Source: CAZHFW01 sp964531675 (GTDB lineage: Bacteria > Planctomycetota > Phycisphaerae > Phycisphaerales > UBA1924). From it: a stretch of DNA of 20,179 nt. Positions 6,255 through 13,099 of this stretch are shown here, piece by piece. The stretch covers positions 1-20,179 of the forward strand of contig CAZHFW010000052.1 in the NCBI GenBank assembly GCA_964531675.1, in the 5' to 3' direction. The notes beneath the pieces are model-generated. The model saw nothing but the letters and a program-made list of their open reading frames with translations. It was not told where the DNA came from and did no database searches. Numbering within the stretch: the first letter of the stretch is position 1; each line of letters starts with the position of its first letter. Made by a program: the position numbers and the translations under genes.

Positions 6255-8465
6255 ATGAATACGAACGCGACCTCGTCCCGTCCCGTCCCTCCCACCGAGT
6301 TGTTTTCAGGCCTCGAGCCCAGACAGTTGATGGCGAACTTCGCCTCCGTCGGCATCGAGTTTGCCCCCACGGATACCAACCTGAACGCCGCGATGTACGC
6401 CGTCGAAGGTGCCTTCACCAGCGGCGGTGCTGCGTCAGGCGACATGTATTTCGCGACGGTGAACGGGCGGCAGAAGGTCACGGGCCTGCCGTACTCGTCG
6501 ATCACCAAGCTCGCCGACGGCCGCTATCAGCGCAGCCCCAACCGGGGCTACCGAGGCGAGCCCATCGAGTCCAACGGCGCTCAGTTCCTCACCGCCGATC
6601 GCTTCGCCGCCGGTTGGTGGTTCGGGCAATACAGCTCAAACTCCAATGACGTGGAGTTCATCGTCGAACGCGCCACCAACGCGACGCTCTCCGACCTCGC
6701 CGGGTCGTGGCGCTTCGGGATGATCACCGCGAACACCAACACCGGACACTACATCAACGGCACAGGCGTTCTCACCTTCTCCAGCGCCCTGGCGTCGTGG
6801 ACCGTCGCGGATGGCGACATCCCCTACAACACGAGCCTCATCGCGACAACCGACAGCGATGGCCGCTTCGTCTCGAGCGCGAAGGAGTACTTCTACCTCT
6901 CCGCGGACAAGAAGACGCTCCTGTTCGTCGACATGAATCGCGCCGACGGCATCATCTACGTCGGCGCCGCGGTGCGCATCGACACCTCCGTCAACAGCCA
7001 GACCATGAGCGGCAAGGGATACCTCCTCGCCTGGCTCTGGTCCCAGACCAACGGCGCCAACTTCTCGACCCAGGCCAGCGCGCGCCAGACCTACCTGGAT
7101 CTGGAGTCCGATGGCGATTACAAGATCTACGACCTGGACCTGTGGGACGACGGCAAGCGCGACACCTATCTGGAGAAGGGATTCTGGTCCGTTTCCAACG
7201 GGATCCTGACCCTCGATCAGGACAAGAGCGAGGACTACACCAAGTTCGTCATCTCCAATGGCGGCGCCAACGTTCTGCTCATCACCGAAGGCCCGACCAA
7301 CGACCCGGACGCGACGATGGGCTTCGGCACGCGGGCGGTCGTCACGCCTCCGCCGCCGACGTCGCCTCAGCACTACCTGACGGTCTCGGCGCTGGACTCG
7401 GGCGGCCGTCCGGTCGTGTACGAGCTGGGCGTCGATGGCGTCTGGCGCGTGACCGACCTGCTCACCAAGCCAGGCGGCCCGCAGCTGCTTTCCACCCCCG
7501 TTTCCTGGCTGGATCAGAAGGACTTCAAGCTCTACGCCGCGGGCATCTCCGACATCGGGCTCATCATCTACACGCAGGGCTACGACGGGACGTGGACGTT
7601 CCGCAATGTCTCCGTCGAGAACACCGGCTCTCAGTTCATCAAGTCCGCGCTGCAGGTCATGGTCGCGCCCGACAAGCTCGCGACGATCACTGGGCTCGAC
7701 GCGACGGGCAACGTCCTGCGCTACTACCAGGACGGCACCAAGGTCGGCTCCACGAGCGATTACACCTTCAAGTTCGCGAACATCTCCACGGGTGATCTGG
7801 CCTCGCAGGGGCTCACCACGCCTGCCTTCTCGGGCAAGCTCGTGAGCTACGCGACCAGCTGGGGCGGGCTCAACATCGCGGGCTTGGACAGCAACGGGGA
7901 CATCTGGTCCGTCTGGTGGGCCCCGGGACTGGCCAAGTGGACCGTCTCGAACCTCACGACGATCACCGGCGCGACCAAACTCACCGGCGGGCTCACGGTC
8001 TACCTCACCTCTTGGAGCGGCATCAACATTGCTGGACTGGATGCCGACGGCCACCTCCAGGTCACCTGGTGGGTGCCCTCCTTCGGCGGAGACTGGGAGC
8101 AGTCCGATCTCTCCAGCATGACCACCGGCGGCACCGCGGTGAAGTTCCGCGCCAGCACCGTCACGAGCTACGTGTCTTCGTGGGATGGCCTGAACATCGC
8201 GGGCATCGACGACAACACCGGAAAGCTCACGGTCTTCTGGTGGTCCCCGGCCCGCGTCAACGATGGCTGGGCCATCACGAACCTCTCGGACACCGTTCCT
8301 GGGGGATCACCCGCGATCGTGCGCGACACCACAGGCTCGGCCGGTCTTGATGGTTCGCTCAACGTCTTCGGATACACCTCCACCAACCAGTTCGTGCGCT
8401 ACTTCTGGGTGCCCAGCGGCAGCTGGACGGTCCTCAACCTGACGACCACCGCGACCCCGCGATGA
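6255..8465 (+). CDS. LEPR-motif secreted protein with C-terminal seven-repeat propeller-like domain
   Basis: This 736-residue protein has, near its N-terminus, FSGLEPRQLMA (17-27), which matches the LEPR-XLL-type motif found at the start of many planctomycete surface proteins; its role is presumably export or surface sorting, but the mechanism is not known to me. Residues about 30-370 are beta-rich and include LAGSWRFGMI, a lipocalin-like opening, without a firm family match. A PPPPTSP linker follows (about 371-377). From about 378 to the end I count seven similar segments of 45-55 residues; the clearest cores are LNIAGLDSNGDIWSVWW, INIAGLDADGHLQVTWW and LNIAGIDDNTGKLTVFWW, each followed by W-x-x-x-(N/D)-L. 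This fits a seven-bladed propeller or lectin-like fold. No catalytic motif is seen. Start ATG 6255; the GH16 gene begins 34 bp after the stop. Confidence 0.85.
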   Translation: MNTNATSSRPVPPTELFSGLEPRQLMANFASVGIEFAPTDTNLNAAMYAVEGAFTSGGAASGDMYFATVNGRQKVTGLPYSSITKLADGRYQRSPNRGYRGEPIESNGAQFLTADRFAAGWWFGQYSSNSNDVEFIVERATNATLSDLAGSWRFGMITANTNTGHYINGTGVLTFSSALASWTVADGDIPYNTSLIATTDSDGRFVSSAKEYFYLSADKKTLLFVDMNRADGIIYVGAAVRIDTSVNSQTMSGKGYLLAWLWSQTNGANFSTQASARQTYLDLESDGDYKIYDLDLWDDGKRDTYLEKGFWSVSNGILTLDQDKSEDYTKFVISNGGANVLLITEGPTNDPDATMGFGTRAVVTPPPPTSPQHYLTVSALDSGGRPVVYELGVDGVWRVTDLLTKPGGPQLLSTPVSWLDQKDFKLYAAGISDIGLIIYTQGYDGTWTFRNVSVENTGSQFIKSALQVMVAPDKLATITGLDATGNVLRYYQDGTKVGSTSDYTFKFANISTGDLASQGLTTPAFSGKLVSYATSWGGLNIAGLDSNGDIWSVWWAPGLAKWTVSNLTTITGATKLTGGLTVYLTSWSGINIAGLDADGHLQVTWWVPSFGGDWEQSDLSSMTTGGTAVKFRASTVTSYVSSWDGLNIAGIDDNTGKLTVFWWSPARVNDGWAITNLSDTVPGGSPAIVRDTTGSAGLDGSLNVFGYTSTNQFVRYFWVPSGSWTVLNLTTTATPR

Positions 8466-8487
8466 GCGGATCGGGTCGGGAATCGCG

Positions 8488-8493
8488 TACGCT
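8488..8493 (+). promoter_or_regulatory. Candidate -10 element (TACGCT) of the GH16 gene
   Basis: TACGCT ends exactly 6 nt before the ATG at 8500, so a transcript starting 7 nt past the hexamer would begin at the start codon itself. There is no Shine-Dalgarno in the GGGCGC between. It sits in the 34-bp gap after the LEPR gene, so GH16 could be transcribed separately from it. Confidence 0.4.
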
Positions 8494-8499
8494 GGGCGC

Positions 8500-9378
8500 A
8501 TGAACAGACCAGCCGCCGGCGCGATCGCTTCCATCCTCATGCTCAGCGCGGGATGCGCGCAGCGTCAGGTCTCCGATGCGCCGCCTTCGTATCCGGGCTA
8601 CGCACTGGTCTGGCACGACGAGTTCAACGCGGACGGGCCGGTCAACGAGAAGGACTGGATGTACGAGCAGGGCTTCGTGCGCAACAAGGAAGCCCAGTGG
8701 TATCAGCCCGCCAATGTGACGTGCGCAAACGGCGTGCTCGTGATCGAGGCCAAGCGCGAGCGGGTCGCCAATGCGAACCACAAGCCGGGCTCGGAGGATT
8801 GGCGCACCGCCCGCGCGTTCGCCGAGTACTCCTCGGGCTCGATCAAGACCCGCGGCAAGCACGAGTGGACCTTCGGCCGCTTCGAGATGCGCGGGCGGAT
8901 CGACACACGCATGGGATGCTGGCCGGCATTCTGGACCGTCGGCGTCGCGCGCCCCTGGCCCGCGTGCGGCGAGATCGACATCATGGAGTTCTTCCGAGGC
9001 CGGCTCCTGGCCAACGCCGCCTGGGGGAGCGCCAAGCCTGGCGTGGGCGTCTGGGACGACGTCAAGGTCCCGATCGCCGAGGTCGCCTCCAAGGCGGGGG
9101 ACAAGAGCCCCGAAGACTGGGCCGCCCGGTTTCACGTCTGGAGGATGGACTGGGACCGCGACTGGATCAGGCTCTACGTCGATGACACGCTCATGAACGA
9201 GGTGGACCTGAGCAAGACGGTGAACCAGAGCCCGGACAAGGCCAACCCGTTCCACGAGCCCCATCACGTGATCCTGAACCTCGCGATCGGCGGCACCTCC
9301 GGAGGCGATCCCAGCGGCACCAGCTTCCCCGCCAAGTTCGAGGTGGACTGGGTGCGCGTGTACCAGAAGAGCCCGTGA
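8500..9378 (+). CDS. Glycoside hydrolase family 16 lipoprotein
   Basis: This 292-residue enzyme should hydrolyse internal beta-linkages of a glucan or galactan outside the cell. The lipobox LSAGC places the lipidated cysteine at C19, giving a surface- or periplasm-anchored enzyme. The GH16 core runs from about 36 (LVWHDEFNADGPVNEKDW) to the end (KFEVDWVRVYQ). The active-site strand is GEIDIMEF: nucleophile E158, D160 and acid/base E163. The ExDxxE spacing (beta-bulge type) is that of laminarinase, agarase and carrageenase groups, not of lichenases (ExDxE). Supporting motifs are YSSGSIKTRGKHEWTFGRFE, WPAFWTVG and HHVILNLAIGG. The exact substrate cannot be assigned. Together with the ABC sugar importer downstream it suggests polysaccharide use, though the two are about 3.7 kb apart. 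Confidence 0.92.
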   Translation: MNRPAAGAIASILMLSAGCAQRQVSDAPPSYPGYALVWHDEFNADGPVNEKDWMYEQGFVRNKEAQWYQPANVTCANGVLVIEAKRERVANANHKPGSEDWRTARAFAEYSSGSIKTRGKHEWTFGRFEMRGRIDTRMGCWPAFWTVGVARPWPACGEIDIMEFFRGRLLANAAWGSAKPGVGVWDDVKVPIAEVASKAGDKSPEDWAARFHVWRMDWDRDWIRLYVDDTLMNEVDLSKTVNQSPDKANPFHEPHHVILNLAIGGTSGGDPSGTSFPAKFEVDWVRVYQKSP

Positions 9379-9430
9379 GTGCGGGCGACGTCGGGACGCC
9401 GCGAGCAGGGACATCTAGGCCAAAGAAAAA

Positions 9431-9458
9431 GGCCCCGGCTCAAAGGTGAGCCGGGGCC
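9431..9458 (-). terminator. Intrinsic terminator of the dockerin-protein gene
   Basis: GGCCCCGGCTC (9431-9441) pairs perfectly with GAGCCGGGGCC (9448-9458), an 11-bp stem with a 6-nt loop. On the minus strand it is followed by TTTTTCTTTGG, a classic Rho-independent terminator 25 bp beyond the stop at 9484. On the plus strand no T-run follows, so it is at best a weak stop for the convergent GH16 gene. Confidence 0.88.
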
Positions 9459-9483
9459 CGATCATGCTGCGAGACTGTCCGAC

Positions 9484-11508
9484 TTAGCAGCCGGCGTCGA
9501 AGCCGTTGAAGAAGTCGAAGAAGTCGCCGAGGTCGACGGAGAAGTCGCCGTTGATATCGCCAGAGGGGAGGCTCTGGTCGAAGGAGTTGAAGAAGCCGAA
9601 GTAGTCGCTGAGGTCGCTCACGCCGTCGCGGTTGACGTCAGAGACGCAGGTGGAGAGGTACTGAGCGCCGTCGATCGCGCCGAAGTCGACGTAGGTGACT
9701 TCGCCGAGGTTGGACGGAGCAACCGGGTTGCCGTTGGCGTCGGTGAAGGCGCCGAGGACCTGGTTGGACATGTAGCCGTGGCCGCCGCCGGTGATGAAGC
9801 CCGCGACGCGGATGATGGACTGGCCGTCCCAGCCGAGCTCGTTCAGGTCGATGGAGAACTCGATGCCCTTATCGACATAGGGAGCGTCGCTGGCGAGGTC
9901 GGGCGAGCCGTTGTAGCTACCGACGCCCGCGTCGTTGCGGTTGTCGATGCTGCCCGAGAGCAGACCGGCGACCGCGGGGGAACCGTTGGTCGCGGCCGCG
10001 GTGCGCGGGCCCATGTTGGTGTAGAGGGAGACCTTGGACCCGTCCTGGATGTCGATCTGAGTCGCGGGCCAGGGGGTGGGGTTGTTGGTGGACTTGGCGC
10101 CGCCGGAGTACGCGCCGTAGTCCTTCATGGTGCCGTCCAGCAGGCCGCCGACGAAGCGCTCGGGGCCGTTGGCGCGGAGGACCGCGGCGTTCATGTACAT
10201 GTCGGTGCCGTTGGTGCCGAAGCGGACCCAGTAGTCAGGGACGAAGGCGGACGGGTAGGCGTCCGAGGAGCCGTCGAAGCGGAGGCCGTTGTTGGGGTTG
10301 GCGTTGGGATCGGAGTTGCCGCCGATGCCCATGCGGTTGAGGCCGTTGAAGTCGATGTCCACGTTGTCGGAGCGGAGTTCGGCCTGACCGCCGTTGGTGG
10401 AGGTGTTGTCAACGTCGAAGAAGAGCTCGAGGTTGTTGTAGTTGCTCTCGAGATTGCCGCCGATGAAGACGTAGAGGCGGCCGTTGGCGACCTTGGCGTA
10501 GAAGTTGTCGAGCTCGGAGCCGTTGGCGAAGTCCTTGCTGGTCGTGGGCTTGCCCGCGATGCCGGCGGTGTTGGAGTTGTTGATGCCGATCTCGATGCCG
10601 TCCGGGGTGCCGGTGATCAGCGCGTACATGCCGACCGACTGGCCGCTGCCGCCCTGGAAGCCGCCGGCGCCGCCGCCGCCCGTGATGAGTTGGGCGGAGT
10701 CCGCGTAGAACTCGGCGGGGTTGTTGCCGCCGTTGGTCAGGATGCAGTAGTCCGCGTCGAAGCCGGCGTCGAACGTCAGGCCGGCCATGTTGTTGTTGAG
10801 ATTGTTGAAGTTGATGTTCGCGTTGTTGTTGAGCAGGACGTTCTGGCCCTGGCCCGCGACGCTGTCAACGAAGAGGTCGATCGCATCGCCGAAGTCGGTC
10901 TTGATGTTGCCGGCGACGAAGATGTACAGGTCGGTCGCGGTGCGGCTGACGTAGATCGCGTCGATCTCCGAGCCGTTCGAGCTGTTGTTGGTGCCGAGCG
11001 TCGTGTTGTCGCCGGTCGTGTACGCGCCGTTGGGCTGCACGAAGATCTGGGTGTACCCGCTCGCGTCGAGGATGCCGTCGACCGTGGGGCCCGTCGCCTG
11101 GACAGCGGGGGTGCCCGTCGAGGAGTACTGCGTGCCAGCGACCGCGTTCAGGTCGGCCGAGTGGGTGAACCCGAGGTTGTCGGTGTTCGCCGGGACGCCG
11201 CCCGCAATCTGGTTGCTCAGGTTGTAGTGGCCGCCCGAGGTGATCATCGGGCACACGCGCATCGGGAACGTCGGCGAAGCCAGCGTCGCCAGCGGAATCT
11301 TGTACTCAACGCCGGTGGTCACCAGCGCGGGGTTCTGACCAGCGCCCGCAGCCTGGTTGTTGCCAAAGCCGGTGCCAACCCAGTTGGACCACATGCGGAA
11401 CTGGTACGCGCCGTTGCTGTCAAGTTGACCGTCAACGACCGGAACCTGGGCCAGCGCTTGGCCGCACACGGTGACCAAGAAGCCGGCGGTAAGCAGAGCC
11501 TTCTTCAT
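9484..11508 (-). CDS. Secreted modular protein with C-terminal dockerin-like calcium repeats
   Basis: I start this 674-residue protein at ATG 11508, where a signal peptide begins (MKKALLTAGFLVTVCGQALA, cleavage likely after ALA at 20) and where GAGGGAG stands as Shine-Dalgarno; the open frame extends 12 codons further up. The body is low in charge and rich in Asn, Gly and Asp, and built of duplicated modules: NGSEIDAIYV (179-188) with LYIFVAGNI, against NGSELDNFY (330-337) with LYVFIGGNL; and GVEYKIPLATL with MITSGGHYNLSNQIAGG, against GIEFSIDLNEL with FITGGGHGYMSNQVLGA. The C-terminus holds two EF-hand-like loops, DVNRDGVSDLSD (624-635) and DINGDFSVDLGD (651-662), then Asp-Ala-Gly-Cys, as in dockerin-like tails of Phycisphaerae. 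The role of such tails there is not established; no cohesin is visible. Function unknown, perhaps surface or extracellular matrix. Confidence 0.87.
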   Translation of the reverse strand: MKKALLTAGFLVTVCGQALAQVPVVDGQLDSNGAYQFRMWSNWVGTGFGNNQAAGAGQNPALVTTGVEYKIPLATLASPTFPMRVCPMITSGGHYNLSNQIAGGVPANTDNLGFTHSADLNAVAGTQYSSTGTPAVQATGPTVDGILDASGYTQIFVQPNGAYTTGDNTTLGTNNSSNGSEIDAIYVSRTATDLYIFVAGNIKTDFGDAIDLFVDSVAGQGQNVLLNNNANINFNNLNNNMAGLTFDAGFDADYCILTNGGNNPAEFYADSAQLITGGGGAGGFQGGSGQSVGMYALITGTPDGIEIGINNSNTAGIAGKPTTSKDFANGSELDNFYAKVANGRLYVFIGGNLESNYNNLELFFDVDNTSTNGGQAELRSDNVDIDFNGLNRMGIGGNSDPNANPNNGLRFDGSSDAYPSAFVPDYWVRFGTNGTDMYMNAAVLRANGPERFVGGLLDGTMKDYGAYSGGAKSTNNPTPWPATQIDIQDGSKVSLYTNMGPRTAAATNGSPAVAGLLSGSIDNRNDAGVGSYNGSPDLASDAPYVDKGIEFSIDLNELGWDGQSIIRVAGFITGGGHGYMSNQVLGAFTDANGNPVAPSNLGEVTYVDFGAIDGAQYLSTCVSDVNRDGVSDLSDYFGFFNSFDQSLPSGDINGDFSVDLGDFFDFFNGFDAGC

Positions 11509-11523
11509 CGCAGCATCTCCCTC

Positions 11524-11540
11524 GGGATCATTCTGATCCC
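11524..11540. repeat. Perfect inverted repeat in the leader of the dockerin-protein gene
   Basis: GGGATCA (11524-11530) and TGATCCC (11534-11540) are perfect complements separated by TTC. On the minus strand the hairpin ends a few nt before the Shine-Dalgarno GAGGGAG of the 11508 start, so it could act as an operator or as a leader hairpin that affects translation or RNA stability. No protein partner can be named. Confidence 0.5.
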
Positions 11541-11843
11541 GCAAACGAAAAATCCCCGGTGGCGCTCGCGCCCCGGCCTGCCATAGGCCGCACGGATCGA
11601 ATTTTGGGGGAAATCAGGCCGAGCCCAACACCCCAGACTCTACCACCCATTCGGCCGCACCGGAAGCCCGATTTCACGCATTCCCTGCGCGATTTGGGAG
11701 TTTGCCCCCTCCCGACGGGAGGGTCTGTCAGGCTTTACCCGAACACTTCCGGACGCCGCTCTGAGCCCGGTGTATAACCAATAGGGACTTTCACTGGCCC
11801 GGGTATCCCCTCATCAAGTCACCCACCAAAGGGCTGTTTCCTG

Positions 11844-11879
11844 AAACCGGAGACCTTCTCAAAGGTAATACTCGGTTTT
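11844..11879 (+). ncRNA. Candidate structured RNA or terminator-like hairpin
   Basis: AAACC (11844-11848), GAG (11850-11852) and ACCTT (11853-11857) can pair with AAGGT (11862-11866), CTC (11871-11873) and GGTTT (11874-11878), giving a 13-bp stem with one bulged G and an AATA side loop, capped by CTCA and ending in GGTTTTC. A second small hairpin GTTTC/GAAAC overlaps its 5' side as an alternative. A weak upstream -10 (TATAAC, 11773-11778) could yield a transcript of roughly 95 nt. It matches no riboswitch or small RNA class I know. Speculative. Confidence 0.25.
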
Positions 11880-11888
11880 CATGGTCGA

Positions 11889-11917
11889 TTGACACGGCAC
11901 CCGCCGAATGCGATTAT
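11889..11917 (+). promoter_or_regulatory. Sigma70-like promoter of the pseudopilin gene
   Basis: A perfect -35 TTGACA (11889-11894) is followed after exactly 17 nt by GATTAT (11912-11917; 4 of 6 to TATAAT). Transcription would start near 11924 and give a leader of about 120 nt before the ATG at 12043. It is the only consensus-like -35/-10 pair I found in the window. Confidence 0.55.
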
Positions 11918-11984
11918 GAGGAAGCCGCCGGGCACTTCCGACCAAGGACTGCCGCAAGGCCGACGGCACACGCTCCATGTCAAA

Positions 11985-12027
11985 CCGCCTTCCCCAGGCG
12001 GATCCCGGGAAACCGCCGCTCTGGCGG
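11985..12027 (+). other. Two hairpins in the pseudopilin leader
   Basis: CCGCCT (11985-11990) pairs with AGGCGG (11996-12001) around TCCCC; CCGCC (12013-12017) pairs with GGCGG (12023-12027) around GCTCT. Because the arms are near-identical they could also pair crosswise. The second hairpin ends just before the AAGGA Shine-Dalgarno (12029-12033), so folding may influence translation. Confidence 0.35.
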
Positions 12028-12042
12028 CAAGGACGTATCACC

Positions 12043-13017
12043 ATGCAGGCCCTGCAAAACCGTCGCGGCTTTACGCTCATTGAGCTTCTGGTCGTCATCG
12101 CCATCATTGCGCTGCTCATCGGCATCCTCCTGCCCGCCCTGGGCAAGGCCCGCGAGGCCGCGCGTGTCACCAAGTGTCTCGCCAGCGTGCGCCAGATGGG
12201 CCTGGCCATGACCGTCTACACCAACGACAACAAGAGCTGGTTCCCCGTCATCCCGATGACCGCGGCCGACAAGAGCTCGCCCTACCTCGACGGCCAATGG
12301 CGTCGCGGCGGCCTGGCGGGTTTCTTCTCGCTCAACCAGGTCGGTGACGGCACCAACCGCGGCTTCGGCGGCGCGGTGACCGATCCCAACGACACCTCGC
12401 TGGTCTATCCCGACAAGACCGCGGGCCAGGGCCCGGACAAGCCCGTGATGCGTGGCTATCTCGACGCCCTCCAGGTGCTGACCTGCCCCGCGGACAAGAT
12501 CGACTACTGGCCGGGCAACGGCCGCTTCGGTCTGCCCTTCGCCACCGCGTGGAGCGCCCACGTCCCGGTCCAGCCCAAGGCCCCGACGACCGAGCAGGAC
12601 GTCGTCGCGTACAACATCAGCTACGCCTACATCTCGGGTCTCAAAACCGACGAGTCGAGCATCCTCGCTCCCGTCCCCATGTTCGGCGATGAGACCAACG
12701 CCTTCGACTGCAGCACGTTCTTCATGTACGCCAACGGCACCACCGCCGCCGACGTCTACAACCCGCCTTCCAAGCCCAAGAACGCCAACGTCTATCCGAA
12801 GGACGCCCGCCCTTACTTCTACAACACCGACGACAACCACGGCAAGCTCGGCGGCTGCTGGGTCTTCACCGATGGCCACGCCGACTTCGTGAAGGACAAC
12901 ATCCAGTACAAGTTCTTCGCGGGTTACGACGACAACAAGCCCGACCTCCAGCCCCCCGCGACCTCCGTCAACGTGGTCGACAAGGGTCGCTCCGGTCGCG
13001 TCCAGACTGTGGACTAA
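12043..13017 (+). CDS. Type II secretion/type IV pilin-like prepilin protein with H-X(n)-DG C-terminus
   Basis: This 324-residue protein starts at ATG 12043, not at the upstream in-frame ATG 11977, because AAGGA precedes 12043 at about 9 nt and the prepilin leader is then normal: MQALQNRRG, cut after G9 by prepilin peptidase, followed by FTLIELLVVIAIIALLIGIL with the required Glu at position 5 of the mature protein. The helix continues as ALGKAREAARVTKCLASVRQMG, typical of the planctomycete prepilin-like families (DUF1559-like). The large beta domain ends with NHGKLGGCWVFTDGHADFV, close to the processing-associated H-X9-DG motif but with 10 residues between His and Asp-Gly. It should be anchored in the inner membrane as a pseudopilin; its actual role is unknown. 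It has its own promoter. Confidence 0.92.
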   Translation: MQALQNRRGFTLIELLVVIAIIALLIGILLPALGKAREAARVTKCLASVRQMGLAMTVYTNDNKSWFPVIPMTAADKSSPYLDGQWRRGGLAGFFSLNQVGDGTNRGFGGAVTDPNDTSLVYPDKTAGQGPDKPVMRGYLDALQVLTCPADKIDYWPGNGRFGLPFATAWSAHVPVQPKAPTTEQDVVAYNISYAYISGLKTDESSILAPVPMFGDETNAFDCSTFFMYANGTTAADVYNPPSKPKNANVYPKDARPYFYNTDDNHGKLGGCWVFTDGHADFVKDNIQYKFFAGYDDNKPDLQPPATSVNVVDKGRSGRVQTVD

Positions 13018-13027
13018 CTCCTTCGGG

Positions 13028-13049
13028 GCCGGGAGGTTCCAGACCCGGC
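13028..13049 (+). terminator. Weak terminator-like hairpin after the pseudopilin gene
   Basis: GCCGGG (13028-13033) pairs with CCCGGC (13044-13049) across a 10-nt loop, 10 bp after the stop codon, followed by ACTCTTC. The short stem and poor T-tract make it a weak candidate. Confidence 0.35.
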
Positions 13050-13083
13050 ACTCTTCGCGGCGACCCCCAACCCCGCCGCCTGC

Positions 13084-13089
13084 TAGCAT
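13084..13089 (+). promoter_or_regulatory. Candidate -10 element (TAGCAT) of the ABC importer operon
   Basis: TAGCAT ends 10 nt before the permease ATG at 13100, with no Shine-Dalgarno in between (CACCGCCCCG). It would give a leader of only a few nucleotides. No -35 is evident. Confidence 0.37.
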
Positions 13090-13099
13090 CACCGCCCCG

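Larger units (their letters stand above)
11509..12042. other. 534-bp intergenic region between divergent dockerin-protein and pseudopilin genes
   Basis: This is the only stretch over 300 bp without a gene. From left to right it holds a 17-bp inverted repeat next to the dockerin-gene Shine-Dalgarno, a GC-rich palindrome CCCTCCCGACGGGAGGG (11707-11723), a weak -10-like TATAAC (11773-11778), a long imperfect hairpin ending in TTTT (11844-11879), a sigma70-like promoter (11889-11917) and two hairpins before the pseudopilin start. Short open frames here show no recognisable protein. Confidence 0.7.

Noticed and set aside
6636..8054. 472-codon minus-strand open frame inside the LEPR-motif gene
   Set aside because: Antisense shadow in GC-rich DNA; composition is Arg/Gly/Val/Asp-rich and no motif is recognisable.
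9379..11586. 735-codon open frame opposite the dockerin-protein gene
   Set aside because: It is built almost only of Val, Ala, Asp, Glu, Gly and Arg, has no domain pattern, and mirrors the codon bias of the real gene, which has a signal peptide, Shine-Dalgarno, terminator and calcium loops.
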